Shown here: positions 23,345 through 36,805 of the stretch, piece by piece
Numbering within the stretch: position 1 is the stretch's first letter
Layout of the letters: each line of letters starts with the position of its first letter
Assembly: GCA_031472005.1 (NCBI GenBank)
Contig: PZJY01000003.1
Span: 2,418,001 to 2,482,000 of the forward strand
DNA: 64,000 nt
Origin: Tetracladium setigerum
Lineage: Eukaryota > Ascomycota > Leotiomycetes > Helotiales
Direction: 5' to 3'
The notes under the pieces: model-generated
Told to the model about the DNA's origin: nothing
Seen by the model: only the letters and a program-made list of their open reading frames with translations
The model's database searches: none
Position numbers and translations under genes: made by a program

Positions 23345-24249
23345 ATCGAATGATTGTTGTCAAAAGAGTGACCAAAGTGGGTGTTTCTAGAAAGGAATGT
23401 ATATGTGAACTAGCACATGAGAAAGAATGAAATTGAGATGATGTTTTCTAAACAGATATCAGCAAGTGAAGTTTATAATACTGTTCTAGTCCCGAGAATT
23501 AGGTTCGTTTCCCTTGTGTCACCAACCGAACTTGGCGGGGCGGGCCGTAATCAACGTGCCGAGTTTCAAGGAGCCAGATGGACATCTGTTGATGGAAATG
23601 TAACCCAGACTAAATGAGAGTACTTGTCTAAGCCCGAAGAAGAAAATGAACAAGAAGGTATAAAATTTGCTTAGGAAACGGCTGAGTATGTGGTTTTCCC
23701 AGAATCTTGTGATGGGGAAAGGCCAATTGAAGAGGATGCACTTCCCGCTTAACTCATGTCTAGAGTTCTTTTTCCAAAGGGATCAGTAGCAACCTAATTC
23801 AAAAGCGATTTAGGATTCCTCGCTGGATTTCGTAAGGGAGTCTTTATATTTGTACTCCAACCTAGTTTGATCTCATTGATCTCCAACCAGGGTATGAACC
23901 CCGCAATCCTTATCCTTAGCCTCAGATCCGAAATCTTGAGCGAACAAGACTGTATTCCGATGTCTTTCGAGATGGAAATTTTCTGAGAGTATGTCAGGCT
24001 TCCCATCTATATCGAGACGACTTTCTGCAGTTCACGAGAGACAAATCATTGTCTCCGCTCAAAGCTCTCAACCTGCATCTCAACCCATTTTTTATGCGTA
24101 TTAAAACGTATGATCAAGCAGATCAAATTCTCCAGCATACATCAAGAACGGGCTACTTGACTCTGAACTTTTTTCATTGGACGACTATGTAGAGGTCAAC
24201 AGCGCATCGTCTCAAACCTTGGATACCTAGCTCCAGTTTTCCTGATCAT
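23345..24249. other. intergenic, no supported gene
   Basis: 0.9 kb between the AA14-like promoter and the epimerase 3' end. Nothing recognisable. Confidence 0.55.
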
Positions 24250-25345
24250 CTACCCCTTCACATACTTCCTCCAGTCATGTACATCCTTGTACCCCAATAT
24301 CTCTCTAATCTTTCTATTGCTCAGCGGAGCTTCAAATTCTCCTAATTCCCTTGTGATCTTCGTCCCAGGGCATTCCTTCTCCAAGAACTCCTTGGTTGTC
24401 GAACCCGACACGGTAATGGTATCATTGGTAGCATTAAAAATCTGGAAGCCAAGTCCACTTTTCTGAATAGCCAAATCACAGATCTGTCCCAAATCTCGAG
24501 CATCAATATAGCTCCAAGCATTGCGTTTTCTAGAAGCGGGGTTGCTGAGATAGGCGGGGAAATCACGCTCGTACTCGTGCGGTTCGATGACATTACCGAT
24601 GCGAAGGGCGTAAATGTCGTTCTTAAAGCGACGAGCAAATGTACGTGATGTGGTCTCGCCACAGACTTTGGATAGAGCGTAGCTTGGAGGTGTCAGTGTG
24701 AACAGGAATTATTTATGTATTTGTGAAGGGCAACGCACGAGTCTTCCGGATTTACATCATAATCTTCCTCGAGGGGAAATGAGTTGAAGTCGGAGTCGCC
24801 TTGTGCAAAGCACACCCCATATGTTGTTTCCGAGGATGCTATAATTATTTTCTTGACTCCAAGCTTGCAAGCCGCCTCTATAACATTGTACGTGCTTCTG
24901 ACATTGGCTTGAAACAGTTCTGAGTCTGGTACAAGCAGATTGCAAGGATATGCTGATGTTGTCAGTACATGACTTTGGGTGTCAAGGTGGTAATAGCAAT
25001 ACCTGCAAAATGGATGACAACATCAGGAGGACCTGGAACAGGGCCATCGTTATATCCAGAATAATTGAAATGGCTTGTCAAAGCATTGAAAACTTGTCCT
25101 GAGTCTGTGAGATCTGTTTTCAACGTAAAGACCCCCGCTTTCGGCTCTGGGAAAGGCACAAGATCAAGGTTGAGAACTTGATGGCCTTTGCTGAGAAGGT
25201 AAGGAATAACATGTCGTCCAGCCTTTCCTGATCCTCCCGTGAAAACCTTTTAGAAGGTTAGCAAAGTCATGAAGTGGATGAGTTTGAATGCGGTACTTGC
25301 AATTCTCTTGCCTCCAGCAACTACGGGGACTACGGTGTCAGACAT
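24250..25345 (-). CDS. NAD(P)-dependent epimerase/dehydratase (extended SDR), 311 aa
   Basis: Cytosolic sugar-nucleotide-epimerase-like short-chain dehydrogenase. Exons 25345-25301, 25246-25003, 24952-24739 and 24682-24250 total 312 codons. Rossmann glycine motif FTGGSGKAGRHV at residues 17-28, acidic cofactor-selecting end LNLDLV, VVIHFAAYP, catalytic Ser in IIIASSETTYG and YALSK (YxxxK), then R.GNV and SYIDARDLGQICDLAI, all in family order. Intron 1 is best explained with a GC-AG donor (GCAAGT), the only choice that puts KRI next to VFTGGSG in phase. The substrate cannot be told from sequence; related fungal proteins are annotated only as NAD-dependent epimerases. Confidence 0.9.
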
Positions 25346-27311
25346 TTTCTTTTCAAACTAAAAAAGTGATTCTTTTCAACTTTATATCTGTCAGCTTCGG
25401 GATGTGAATTTTCACGGTCACTTTAAATTGCGGGATGTTCTTTCGGGAGGAAAAGGGACCTTATATAGCAATCATACTTCAATGATCATTAATAGTGACG
25501 CAATGAATTTCTCAGTGGTCGGTAAGCAGAGTTGACACGTGGGGTATGGGTACTTATGTTTCTCCCACTCTTGTGCGATCGTCTCTTCCGATTTTCCAAA
25601 CTTCATTTGGGTATTCGTAGGACTGCTCAGTTAGGTATTTTATTCGAATCAATCTGTTAATTCCAACTGTACTACAACACCAATCGGACCTCGCTTAGAC
25701 GTGCAAAGTGGTTTTTGAAGGCTTACTAAATCAAATCCTGGTGTAATCCAATTATAATCCTGGTATGACCATGACTAGCGTTAGCTTAGCTATCTTCTAT
25801 CCAATGAATACAAAGGAGAGGAGCCCTAACTGGCCAAGATCCGGTACGTGTTGTAGGAGTTAGGAGTTAATTGACGGACAACTTCCAGCGCGAGATGCAC
25901 AGTACAGTATAACATAATTATACATACCTGGAATCGTGCAAGCGTCTGTCTTTTCTCTTTGCGTCTTTTACATAAACTCGCAAATTATGCTAACTCTCGA
26001 GATGTCCCACTCGACAATGACAAACATCTTGGTGCTCTGCCAGATCAATTACGAAACCGTGGATTGTCCACAAACAGGGCGCCAGCCATCACATCAGCCT
26101 GGGCTCGCAGCATCATTCCTTTGATTACGTCGTTTTCTAACTCAAGACTTGGGTGGATGAATTAGCGCGGCCCGCTCACTTAATTGTTGGAATCTTCTCA
26201 GGATGCGAGATTTTTTCTGACCAACTTGTAATCATTAACCTTGGATTTGGCCGATTCCGTCTAAAGGCTTGGCAGTAACATTATGTTTTCGCAAGCAGAA
26301 CTGTTCAATACACCTGCAGAAATGTCAGATCTTTAAATCAACCCCGATGCATGAGAGCTGTGTAGACCAGGCAGTGATTGCATTACCTTCCATCATGGAC
26401 AATCGACCTCTCGCTTCATTGCTTCCATCGCACGTGGTCCAGGGAGCAAGTCTGGCCACGTCAGACGAGGGAGGAGATTGTGATATTGAAACTGCTTGCG
26501 TACGCATTTATACGTTGATCCTGCGGCTGGAAAGCCACAAGAATATGCCGCGGCCGCACAAAACTGCCACTTCACGATATGATTACTGTAGAAGATGAAT
26601 TCGCATTCGCGGCGCCCCAGCAAATGGGGAAACCTCGCATTCGCTTAATTTAATCTCCTTGCGGGCGATCCTCGCTTGTTCATTGGAGGTCAAGGGGAGT
26701 GGTGACGACCAGCATCCCCCATCCACCTATCGAACCAATCTTGACCCGCTTGACTGACTAGCGATAATGTTCTTCGTTCTCTCCTGTTTGATGACCCTTT
26801 AGTGTAAGAACTCGATGATACTATCTTTACAGCTCTCGGATCTCTTACATTTCATAATTAGGTTCGCAAGTCTTTATCAAGCGAATGCGAAAGTTTTCAA
26901 GGAATTCGGGAAATCTACATAGCACAGCTCAAAAGTCGCCACCAAGTGGCATCTATTGATGTGCCTTCATCGAACTATGGTGCCTGACTTTCTAAGCGAT
27001 GGCAATATGATAATAATGCTCTCTCACTTTTGCGGCTCGGACCAATTGAAAACCATGCATATGACGAGGACGAAGCAAGTCCATTTCATCATGGTGTACA
27101 ATGCTTGACTGAAGTTGTGTCTCCTGGCCTTGGACCGCGACATATAGTTTCGTGGCTTCCCGTTCTCTTTGTCGTTTCTTTCTGCAGTCCTTCGGAATTT
27201 ATACGCGGCCACACCTCTACTACGTTCCCAACCATCCTGAACGTTGCCTAGAACTTCTCCACAGCCTTTACACCCTTTCATAAATACTTCCAAGAAGTCA
27301 GGTCAATACCA
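25346..27311. other. divergent intergenic region
   Basis: About 2 kb between divergent epimerase and DUF2306 genes, A/T-rich with short open frames only. No gene or RNA recognised. Confidence 0.55.
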
Positions 27312-28442
27312 ATGTTCACACTCCTCGCTAAACGATTCAAACGGTCTAAACGATTAGATAAAATGTCGGAAGCCATCGCCACCGATCAGTGCGCTGAGGC
27401 TCCAAAACCTTCCAACTTTGTCAAGGCAATGCGAAAGGTGTATCGACCCCTTGGCTTTTTGAAGGGATACAACTTCCCTCTCTGTAAGAGTCCGTCCCGC
27501 TTCAAAGACTATTTCACTGACCATATCAGTTGTCATCTTCGCAGGCGCTATGCTCGGCTTTTCTCTTGCTCGAATATCCTACATGGACATCGCTGGATCG
27601 GGAAAGGGTAGTTTCGCAAACAGCTCTTCTCCAGGAGAATGGTATCGCTATCGAGAGGGCCATTATAGAATTGGCATCACCATGCATCTGGTCACCTGCG
27701 TTCCAGCTGGCATTCTGATGGTATTTCAATTTGTCCCCGTCATTAGGCACAAGTTCCTCGTGTTCCATCGCATCAATGGTTATACAGTCATGTTGTTAAC
27801 CTTTTTCTCAAATATTGGAGCACTGATGATCGCACGGAGGGCATTCGGGGAGGCCTTGATACACAATCAGCGGTTGGCACACTCGTTATTCTGACAACGA
27901 CTTCGATTTCCATGGCTTACTACAACATCAAAAGACTGCAAATTGAGCAGCATCGTGCTTGGATGCTTCGAGCAATGTTTTACATGGGAACCATCATCAC
28001 CGCTCGATTTTTCCTGATTACCGCAGCACTCATCATTTCTTCTCTGGGAGGCTATCAACAAATCCAGACATGTGGCCAGGTCGCCTTCCTTTACAATTCT
28101 GTACAGAAAGCAAATGAATTATATCCTGAATGCCTGAACGCAACACCAGCGACGAACATAATTGTTCTTGCCAAATGGGGCGAACAGAGGGAGCAGATTG
28201 GCGCGAGTCTTGGGGTCTCATTTGGAATGTCCCTCTGGCTGTCAATCATACTTCATTTGGTTGGGGTAGAGATTTATCTCAACTTGACACCGAGAGAGTC
28301 TGAAAGATTGAGGAGAGTTAGTTATGAAAGACAGTTGGAAGCGGGATTCAAGAATCCAGGGAGTGCTGGGCTCACGGTTGATAGGTGGGGAGATGCAGGA
28401 AAATGGGTACCTTCCCCTGATCATGAGCTGCCTAGGGATTGA
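27312..28442 (+). CDS. DUF2306 multi-pass membrane protein (apparent frameshift in G4 run)
   Basis: Predicted integral membrane protein with the DUF2306 architecture. Intron 27484-27529 (46 nt) joins YNFPL to FVIFAGAMLGFSLARISYMD. Hydrophobic segments: FVIFAGAMLGFSLA, GITMHLVTCVPAGILMVFQFVP (preceding IRHK, as usual), VMLLTFFSNIGALMIARRAFG, VGTLVILTTTSISMA, MLRAMFYMGTIITARFFLITAALI and SLGVSFGMSLWLSIILHLVGV. Conserved HRINGY and QHRAWMLRA are present. Between ARRAFG and DTQSAVGTL the frame breaks at the G4 run 27847-27850; one more G restores it and gives 362 codons. As given, the first frame ends at 27894. Function of the family in fungi is unknown. A second in-frame ATG at 27363 is an alternative start. 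Confidence 0.8.
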
Positions 28443-29099
28443 GCTATCGGAGTAGAGGACGCTTTTATTCGGGTTTTTGTCAAGTTTGTCAGTCAGGTGT
28501 AGTGTTGATGTTCGAGTTGAAATGCATTCTTCAGGGGTAATCATAATAATAGGGGTATTTTGGTTCAGCCATCACCGGCATGGTAAAGTGCTTGCAGTAG
28601 GAAGAAGCATAACCACCACACATATGTCTTAAATCTGCAAGTTAGATGAATGATAATTTCACTCTTGACCAAATAAAGCTCATAATCTCCTCAATCGACA
28701 TATACTTCCTGCTCAAGAAGAACTAAGTTTATTCTTAGCTAAAATATAACATCACGTGATGGCAACGCTCCACACCTGCAGCATACTCGAGATCCCTGCA
28801 GCAGCGTGGAAGCATTCAAAACATTGACAACGAAGCAACGAGGTCAACTACTTCACCAAGCGAATGCCAACTACCCGAAATATTTCGAAACAATTGTCGC
28901 AAACGTATTCCAGCAAAATTCGGAGTATGCGCACACATCTGGATGCCCCACACGCCGAAATTCCGCGCGCTGTCAATCCAAGCGACCAAAGCACTTTCTT
29001 GTGACCGAGCGTGTTTCTGGAGACAAATCCTTCGACGCGGCCACACATCTCTTCTCACCAAAGTAATTCTGCGAATGCGACGCGTTGAATAGGTATACG
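28443..29099. other. intergenic, promoter of the ApsB/Mto1-like gene
   Basis: 0.66 kb without a supported gene; a CATCACGTGATGG palindrome near 28751 contains a CACGTG E-box. Confidence 0.55.
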
Positions 29100-32000
29100 A
29101 TGGCGGACGAAGGAAATTCACAAATAGTTTCGGCGGACGAACGCCCGCAAACCGCGAGGAAGGACTCTCGGAAAATCCCTGGAGGCTTTCGACACGATGA
29201 ATGGGATGATCTCTCCCCAAATAAGGAGGAATTTGAAGCATCAATACGCCAGAATGTAGACTCGGTCGCGCAAAACAATCAAATACCGTCGCTCGACCCG
29301 GCAAGTCTGCCATCCCTCCCGGCTCCAGGAGACAGCAGCCTGTTATATCACCAAAGCGAACATGGAGGGAGCGAGACACACTCGGACAGGTTGGATGAGG
29401 GTGCCATGGAGAGACATCTGAATGACGTTGAATCAAGTTTTATGCCGGTGGCCTCACCTTTAGCAGTTGCTGGAAAGACTGGAGTGGATGATACATATTT
29501 ATTCGACAGAGGTGGACATGCGCCCCAGGATACAACAGAGGACAACCTTCCTCCACATAATGGTGCATCTACGAATTCAGAAGATTTTCAAGCACCCCTA
29601 TCTCCACCTACCCCACCGAATGCGTACAAAACCCCAGGCGTTAGTCGGCCAGACTCATCTATGGATGTGAGCAATACAACTTCATCCCTGGAGACGCTTT
29701 CCTCTTCTCCTACTGCTGCAGCCGCAGCTAGAACAGTTTCCCGGGCGATATCGATGGCGAGTGCAGGATATAATACTAATGATGAGACGACTAACGAACA
29801 TCGGGACAATTCTGATTATGATGACGACGAACGAAACGATCTGGAAGCGACACCTAGAAAACGAAGAACCGACACAAATGACGAGTCGTTTGAGACGAAC
29901 TCCCTGGGCAACTCAAACCGAAGCCTCAACAGTTTTTCTGTCGATGCTGGGAGTACACCAGGAGGAGCACTATTTGCGCAACGGAATGCTGGCAGGAGAC
30001 CCAAATTTCTACGGAGTAGACACAGCAGCCAACACTCGTCGGTATCGTCCTTTGTCACAAACCCCGAGTCACACGATGGCAGTGATGCTACACTAGGTGC
30101 GGATTATGCGCTGCAGTCAGGGGGAGCGGTACCTGCAGGAGGATTCTCCAGGAACAGTAGCATGGGACTTTCAAGGTCAATCAGTCTAGGAAGCATGGCA
30201 TCTGGCATCGAAGAATACCCTGTGGACACTTTTGGGCGCGCGGATGGAACTCTTGCTACCCTAACAGAGGAGGAACAGAATCGAGAGAGAAGAGCTGCAG
30301 AACATTCCGCTCCCTCGACCCCAAGAGCGACCAGCCGATCACTTGTTTCTGCTGCTCCTACCGATACGATAATTGCTCGGCACGTCCGCAATGTTCAAGT
30401 TCCTGAATCTCTGGCGAAGGAATATCGAAGCAAGACTGGTGCCATATCACCGAGAAAAGTATCCGGTGGCTTTGGTGCATCGACTCTTGGAGGAACGGGA
30501 AGAATCTCACGCTGAAAGAACAAAGCAGTACTATTGAGCGGCTATCAAAGGAAAACTTCGACCTGAAACTCAAGGTCATGTTCTTAAGTGACAGACTTGA
30601 CAAGTTATCCGAAGAAGGAGTCAAGGAGATGATATCAGAAAATGTGGAGCTCAAGACTGGTCTCGCAGTGATGCAGCGTGATAATAAGGCCCTCAAACGG
30701 AAAGTCAAGGAGTTGGAAAAGCAACTGAAGGACGATGAAGAGAGGCCATCCACCGCCGCCTCGGGGACGTCGGCCGGTGAAAGCCCTGTATGGTTCGATC
30801 AAGAAGGCGCCCAGGAACGAGAGGAGGAGCTTATCTACCTCCGAGAGCGTGTCGAGGAGTATGTGACTGAAATTGAAAAACTACGAAATGACAGCGTCGT
30901 TCGAGAAAACGAAAAACGCAATCTTGCGGAGGTTGTTAGAAATATGGGTGAGCGCCGAAGCCAAAATCTCGATGCGCGTGAAGAAATGGATGTTTGGAAA
31001 GATCTTCTTGAGCAAGAAACGGCTCGTAGAGAACAAGCCGACGAGGAAAACAAGAGGATGCGAGAAGAAATCTTCAAGCTCAAGACTGAAACTGCTGGTG
31101 TCCCTGGGCTCAATCACACAACCAACATCTATAATATCACCAAGAAGCGCCAAGTATCACCATCAAGACCAATTTCTGGAATGTCAAATCACTATGAAGA
31201 CCGTAACGGCACGATGAGCTCAGCAAGCACTCTGGTTGACGAGCTCAAAAAGGAGAGCGAGCAGCTCAGACACGAAAATGCCGAACTCAGGAGAGAAGTT
31301 GGAGCTCAAACTTCCATGCTCACTTCACGAAATCGCGAGAAGGAACGTCTATACCAGGAAATAGAAGATCTGAAACTTGGGCAACGTCGAGGTGGGGGAT
31401 CCGTTGCTGGTGATAGCATCTTTGAGCGATCAGCATCTCGAGCCCATCAACGATCTCTTTCAAGAACGAGTGCAGGTACCAGGCAGACCGGCTTGACGGA
31501 CACGGAACGGGAAGACTTCGAGAACAAGAATGCCGAGTTAAGAGATGCTATCAATAGTCTGAAGATCCAAAACCAGGATATGCAACGAGAATTGGAATCT
31601 TGCATGGAAGATTTCGAGACCGCGGTGGCACAAAAGAAGCAAGCCGAGACTCTGGGAAATGAAATGCAGGAGGCTCTTGAGGTTGCTGAAAACGATCTGT
31701 TGACGATGCAAGCCGACCGAGACGAAGCTTTGCAGGGCCAAGAGGAGGCCGAGATAATGTTCGAATCTCTCCGCAAAGAAGCCCAAGAAGAACTTGATGG
31801 GTTTGCTGCAGAAGCGGAGGAAGCAAATGCTGAGATTGAACGCCTTCAGACCGAACTCCAAGATACCACAGAGAACTTCAATGCTCTACAAAACGAGATG
31901 CGTGAGATGAGTGAAGCCCTCGTCCGACTGGAGGATGATCACGAGAGCAAAATGAGACGAATCGAGGAGCTAGAAAGAGACATCGAAGACATCAACAAGG

Positions 32001-33657
32001 AGCTTGAGCAAATGGAACAGAATTTGGTAGAGTCCAATGGAAAGGTTGATCGACTTTCTGTTCAGCAAGAGTCCAGCCAAGGCGAGATTGCCTTCCTTCG
32101 TGAAGAACAAGACGGCGATAAGATCAAAATCGGAGATCTCGAAGCAGCTCTCAAGAATGCAGAAACAAATCTCCAAGAGGAAGGCCAACGCTGCAAAGAT
32201 CTTGAGCAGCGACTCAGTGCGGAAAGACACCAACGCGAGGTTGTCGCAGGCAAGGAGAAGCAGGAAATTCAACAATATGTCAACAACCTCAACAGAGAAA
32301 TCACGACTGCTCAGGACGAGGCACGACGCCTACGAAAAAATCTGGGCAACAGGGAAACGGAAGCAGCGGAGTGGAAATCTCGTCTTACAGATCTTGAGAA
32401 TAACCTCAGGGAAGCGTTGGGTGATCTCAACGGGACACGCTCAAGCATGTTTACTGTAAGCATTCTGTAAAGATTTACTAAATTCAATACTAACGCAATC
32501 CAGTCAATTGCCAAACTGCAATCGGAGGTCGAGAACTCCTCTCGAGAACTAAATACCACACGAGGCTCGCTTGCTGAAAAGGAACGCCTTATTAAGCATC
32601 GTGACTCCCTTCTTGAATCTCATGGTCTCGAATCTCGCAAACTAGCAGATATGCTAGACAAGGAACGCCAAGCTCACCGCACCACAAAACACTCGTTTGA
32701 GACCTTCCAGAAGACGCAACAGCACACAACTCGTACTCTCACACAACAGGAGTCTCGGGTCCTAGAACTCGAGACTTCTCGTCTCAACGACAGGCGCAAG
32801 ATGTCCGTCTTGGAGAACCAATTCAAAGATCAAATGTTAGAACGAAACAACCTACTTCTCCAAATCTGGAACCGCCTCAGTGCGCTCTGCGGTTCGGATT
32901 GGGCACACAATAACAGTCTTATTAACGGCCGTGCTCTTCCCTCCCTTGAAGCCGTTACAAACATGCTACCTGGGTTCTCCAAAAATCTCATGAACGCCAT
33001 CAAAACCATCGAGACGCTACTCTCCGACTTCCGAGGTCGCATTCGAACCGTCGAAAAAGATCTGTGGAAAGAGTACCATATCCTAGAAGGAAATCTCGAA
33101 CTCAGGACGAAACGTCTTGATCGCCTTGAGACGCTAAGTAGAAGTGCTATCCCTGGAATCAGCGCAGATGGAAGAGCAGAGATCGCGAAGTTGAGAGATG
33201 TGAACAAGCTTCTGAGGGGGAATTATCTACCCTTCGAGCAGCAAACGACGTCCTCACTGGCAACATGCATGATGCACCCTCCCCTTCCCCATCAGTCCCG
33301 ACAGGTCCCCGCCACAAAGGGGTTGAGAAGCCCACCCGTTCTTCAACACTCACACGCCATAACTCGTCTTCTGTCGTCGAAACACTCGATCGGGTGTCTG
33401 TTTCACGAAGCGGCAGTAGCTCGTTAAATAATAGGCCTGAAACTAATTCTGGTAGTAATGGCCCGGCCGAATTCCCAGATTTGAGATGGCAGGCGAGGTT
33501 AAAGGAGTTGGAGTATAAACTGAAGGCGGAAAGAGAGGCGAGGATGATTGACAGAGAAGGTGCGAGGAGAAGATTGGAGGAAGCGAGTCGAGAGAATGAG
33601 GCCCTTGCTAAAGAAGTGGAAAGAAGTAGGGTCAGGGGAGAGATGGGCGGCGATTGA
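29100..33657 (+). CDS. apsB: ApsB/Mto1-like microtubule-organising coiled-coil protein, 1503 aa (two apparent frameshifts)
   Basis: Tethers gamma-tubulin complexes at spindle pole bodies and non-nuclear sites such as septa. Exons 29100-32455 and 32504-33657 (donor GTAAGC, branch ACTAAC). The N-terminal 450 residues are disordered and Ser-rich; then comes the Cnn_1N/CM1 motif NLTLKEQSSTIERLSKENF followed by LKLKVMFLSDRLDKL. After it lies a coiled coil of about 700 residues (EIEKLRN..., EEAEIMFESLRKEAQEEL...) and a C-terminal region with RNNLLLQIWNRLSALCG and LWKEYHILEGNLELRTKRLDRLE. Two frame breaks: G3 run 30497-30499 (just before KNLTLKEQ) and G5 run 33216-33220 (between NKLLR and ELSTLRAAND). 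One G added at each gives 1504 codons. For the first break, a weak 44-nt intron (GTATCC...GGGAAG) is an alternative. Confidence 0.85.
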
Positions 33658-35321
33658 GTCAAAATTAACCCGCCATTCCATATTGCTGGAGCTAATGAAG
33701 TGGTAATGGATCATAGTGAAAACTGGAAGAGACGGTCGTGGTGATGGAGGGAAAAAGGATTTGTACCATTTTTAGGCATGATGCTTGCTCGCTCGACTCT
33801 TTTCTTGTTTCTTGCTGTCATGTCCCATGTATGAATAAAAACGGAAGGAGGGTCGGGGTAATTGACTCACAGGCGTTTTCTCTCAAGTTATTGCGCTGTT
33901 TTATCACTTTAGCACGTCAGCGCATACATACCTCCTTTTTGGATTTCTGGGTAGGAGCAGGATGGGATGGAATGGAACGGGCATTGAGCGATTCGGGCCG
34001 GAATTTATGCGTGCAGCCTTGAAATTCAACACTATTTTGCATTGATTTTGCCATGATTATTTCATCTTTTTTTTGTGAAAGTTTCTTGTATTCGACTCCA
34101 GTGAACAAGCGAAGCTCTAAGGGCCGTATTTCCTTTTCTCTATTACACTGTTGCTCATTTCAAAGCAGCTTTATTCATTTTTTTTTAACAGAAATTGCCT
34201 TCTCGGGGTAAGCTCTGAGTGAGAGAGCTGTAGAGTCGTGACCCTAGCTATGTCGCTGTGCGTCTGTCCCTCTTACCACTGGTTCTTCTCAAATTCTTCT
34301 TCTCTCGTTTCTATCATCAAAGGTCCAATTCCATGGTGGTCTTCTCTGTAGTAGCAGCAAATCCAGCAACATCACCCTTGTTATCAACTCTTTCGAGGAA
34401 ATTGGACTGGAAAATATCCTGTCCTAAGTGTCGTGTGCTGAAGGCTAGGACCTCAGCCTCGGTGACAGCCTCATCAAGAGTCCGGAAAGTCTAAGCTTGA
34501 CGATGCCGAAAGATGGCAACCTACTTGCGGTAAGTAATGTTCTCTTGAATAAGGTAGTCCCTTCTAGGAGGTAGTCTCATGACGGGTCATCTTCGCTAAG
34601 GAAAAGATTCAGCTGTCTGAAAAGAGCACTGCGGCGAAGCATTGCATTATTGTTCCAGAATTCAGAGTTTAGATTGATGACTCGTTTTTGCTTGTGATAT
34701 CTTTGACAAACTTTTGAGGGATGTCCTGGGTTGCTTCGATCGATGGGCCCTGTCTGGGTTGTAATAGGTTGGTGTTGCAGATGCAAGGACAGGATGATTA
34801 GCTCACTGATCACAGTGTTTCCACCAGAGCTTACCCAACTTTGAAATACTTCGAATTACGCCTACCTCCTCTCCTCTCGCTTGGTCTCTCAACTTCGTTA
34901 TGAAATATGGCACCTGGTGCAGCATCGACCGCTCCGCATGTCTATTGGCTGTGATATTGATTTTTCAGTGGTCAAATCAATTGCCTTCTCCATAAGCTGA
35001 AACGGTTCAAAAGTCTTAAGAGGCGATATTATGCGAATTGGATCACTGATAACATACATAAAAGGAGGAGTAGGTTCAAGATTGACGTAATATTGGAAGT
35101 TAAAAGGGATCCATGCGGGGGCCTCGCGTCCGCTTCTTGAGCTCTGCGTGGCATTGGCCCGGCTGGGCCATTCCAAAACCCATCACAACTTCAAAATCTA
35201 TATATGGAGCTCTTTTCCCACATAATGAAGAGACACAGCGTGGGATGCTATTTGCATCTTTAAGTCGCACCATTATTTGAATTTCCCATCAATTACATCC
35301 AGTGGTGTTTACTCAATCACC
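33658..35321. other. intergenic, no supported gene
   Basis: 1.66 kb between two plus-strand genes; T-rich tracts and short open frames only. Confidence 0.55.
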
Positions 35322-36546
35322 ATGGCGTCTCTAGGTATTCAGGTTTTGGCCAACCCTCCCAATGCCATTGTTGAGTATGTTGGTGCCAAAAAAACCTCTT
35401 ATTTGCGGCCTTTTATACATCAACAAATTCCAGCTGACTTATCACCAGTATGGTCTTTGTGCATGGCTTGACCGGAGGTAGGGAATCCACCTGGACAGAG
35501 GACAACTCGAAGGTGTTCTGGCCGAAGGACATTCTGCATGACGAGGTCCCCAATGCCCGTATCATGACTTTTGGCTACGATGCCGACATCGTAAATATCT
35601 TGCGTCCTGCTTCATCTAATAGTATCAGAAGTTATGGGCAGGCCTTGTTGAATGAATTGGCTTTGAGGCGCAAGCGGACGAAGACTGTAAGCGAAACCCT
35701 CAACTCAAGTTCAGTCTGGCCCAATTGATGTTAAACATACTGCCAATATCAGGAAAAACGCCCTCTTGTGTTTATTGCCCATAGTCTCGGGGGCCTCGTA
35801 TGCGAAGAAGTGCGTTAATCCACAAATTCCATTTTCGTTTTACACGTAGCTGAATCTTTTCACCAAACCAGGCCCTCCTCATATCTCGAGGAGCAGGAGA
35901 AAACCATCTCACTGGCGTCCTTGAATCCACATCAGCGATCGCATTCATGGGAACTCCCCACGCCGGATCCAGCATTGCAGAATGGACCAAGATAGTAACA
36001 AATCTCTCGCGCCTTCTCAAGCGCTCAAACAAAGAAATCAGCAACGTCTTGCGACCCGGTCCCGAAGTACTCGCTGATCTCCAACATGAATTTCAGACGA
36101 TGCTGAATGCCCGACAAATGCAGAGCAAGATGAGACCAATCAAGATATCCTGCCTGTTTGAAGAGCTTCCTGTTGATGAAATTGGAGAGGTAAGTGATAA
36201 CCATACATCTCCCCGCTCCTTTCTTTCCGCAATGGCTGTAAGATTAACCATGACATCCCGGTAGATTGTTCCCAAGCACGCTGCAATCCTAACAGCCTAC
36301 GATTCGGGTAGCATACTTGCAAATCATCTGGATATGACCAAATTCACGGGCAAGGAAGATGAAGGGTTCAAGGCAGTATCTGATCAGCTCAAGATGTGGA
36401 CGAGTGAAATTGAAGCGAACAATATCCAAGATCGAACAGCAACCACAACTTCAAAGAAGAAGAAGAACATCACAGAAATACGAGCCGTGAGACTCAAAGA
36501 ATTTGGGACAATGGAGGATGCCTCCCGTGAGGGATTGGTCTTTTGA
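35322..36546 (+). CDS. SERAC1/SesB-like alpha/beta hydrolase, 315 aa
   Basis: Putative lipase or esterase of the fungal SesB/SERAC1 group. Exons 35322-35374, 35449-35686, 35753-35809, 35872-36189 and 36265-36546 total 316 codons; all phases fit. Motifs: MVFVHGLTGGRESTWT (oxyanion strand), DILHDEVPNARIMTFGYDAD, nucleophile elbow FIAHSLGGLVCEEAL, FMGTPHAGSSIAEW, and VPKHAAILTAYDSGSILANHLDMTKF containing a candidate catalytic His. In many fungi this fold is the N-terminal effector of NLR-like proteins; here the gene ends soon after the hydrolase with a Lys-rich tail and no NB-ARC domain, so it is stand-alone. It runs tail to tail into the amino-acid oxidase with only 259 nt between stops. Confidence 0.85.
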
Positions 36547-36805
36547 TCAAAAATGAAATGTGGCGGAGGATAACATTTTCCATGAGGATCCATCTGCAGT
36601 TGGCTGGTAGCTTTAATCTGGATGTGTAGTTATGTATACTCGTTATGTATTACCAAAATGTCTTGTTCTGTTTGTCAAAAGATTAACTTTTCCTATTCCT
36701 TCTATGTACAGTATATGCTGCTGTCATCACTCATTAAATCGTTTCGCTCATTTTGCATCCGTCACTCCATTCATCCGCATTTGATCTTCGAAGTCCGTCA
36801 ATCTA

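Noticed and set aside
28816..29436. 206-codon minus-strand open frame opposite the ApsB-like start
   Set aside because: Antisense shadow of the ApsB-like N-terminus; no domain.
30440..30503. 44-nt intron GTATCC...GGGAAG before the ApsB-like CM1 motif
   Set aside because: Phase-consistent but with no clear branch site, and an undercalled G run explains the break as in eight other places; kept only as an alternative.
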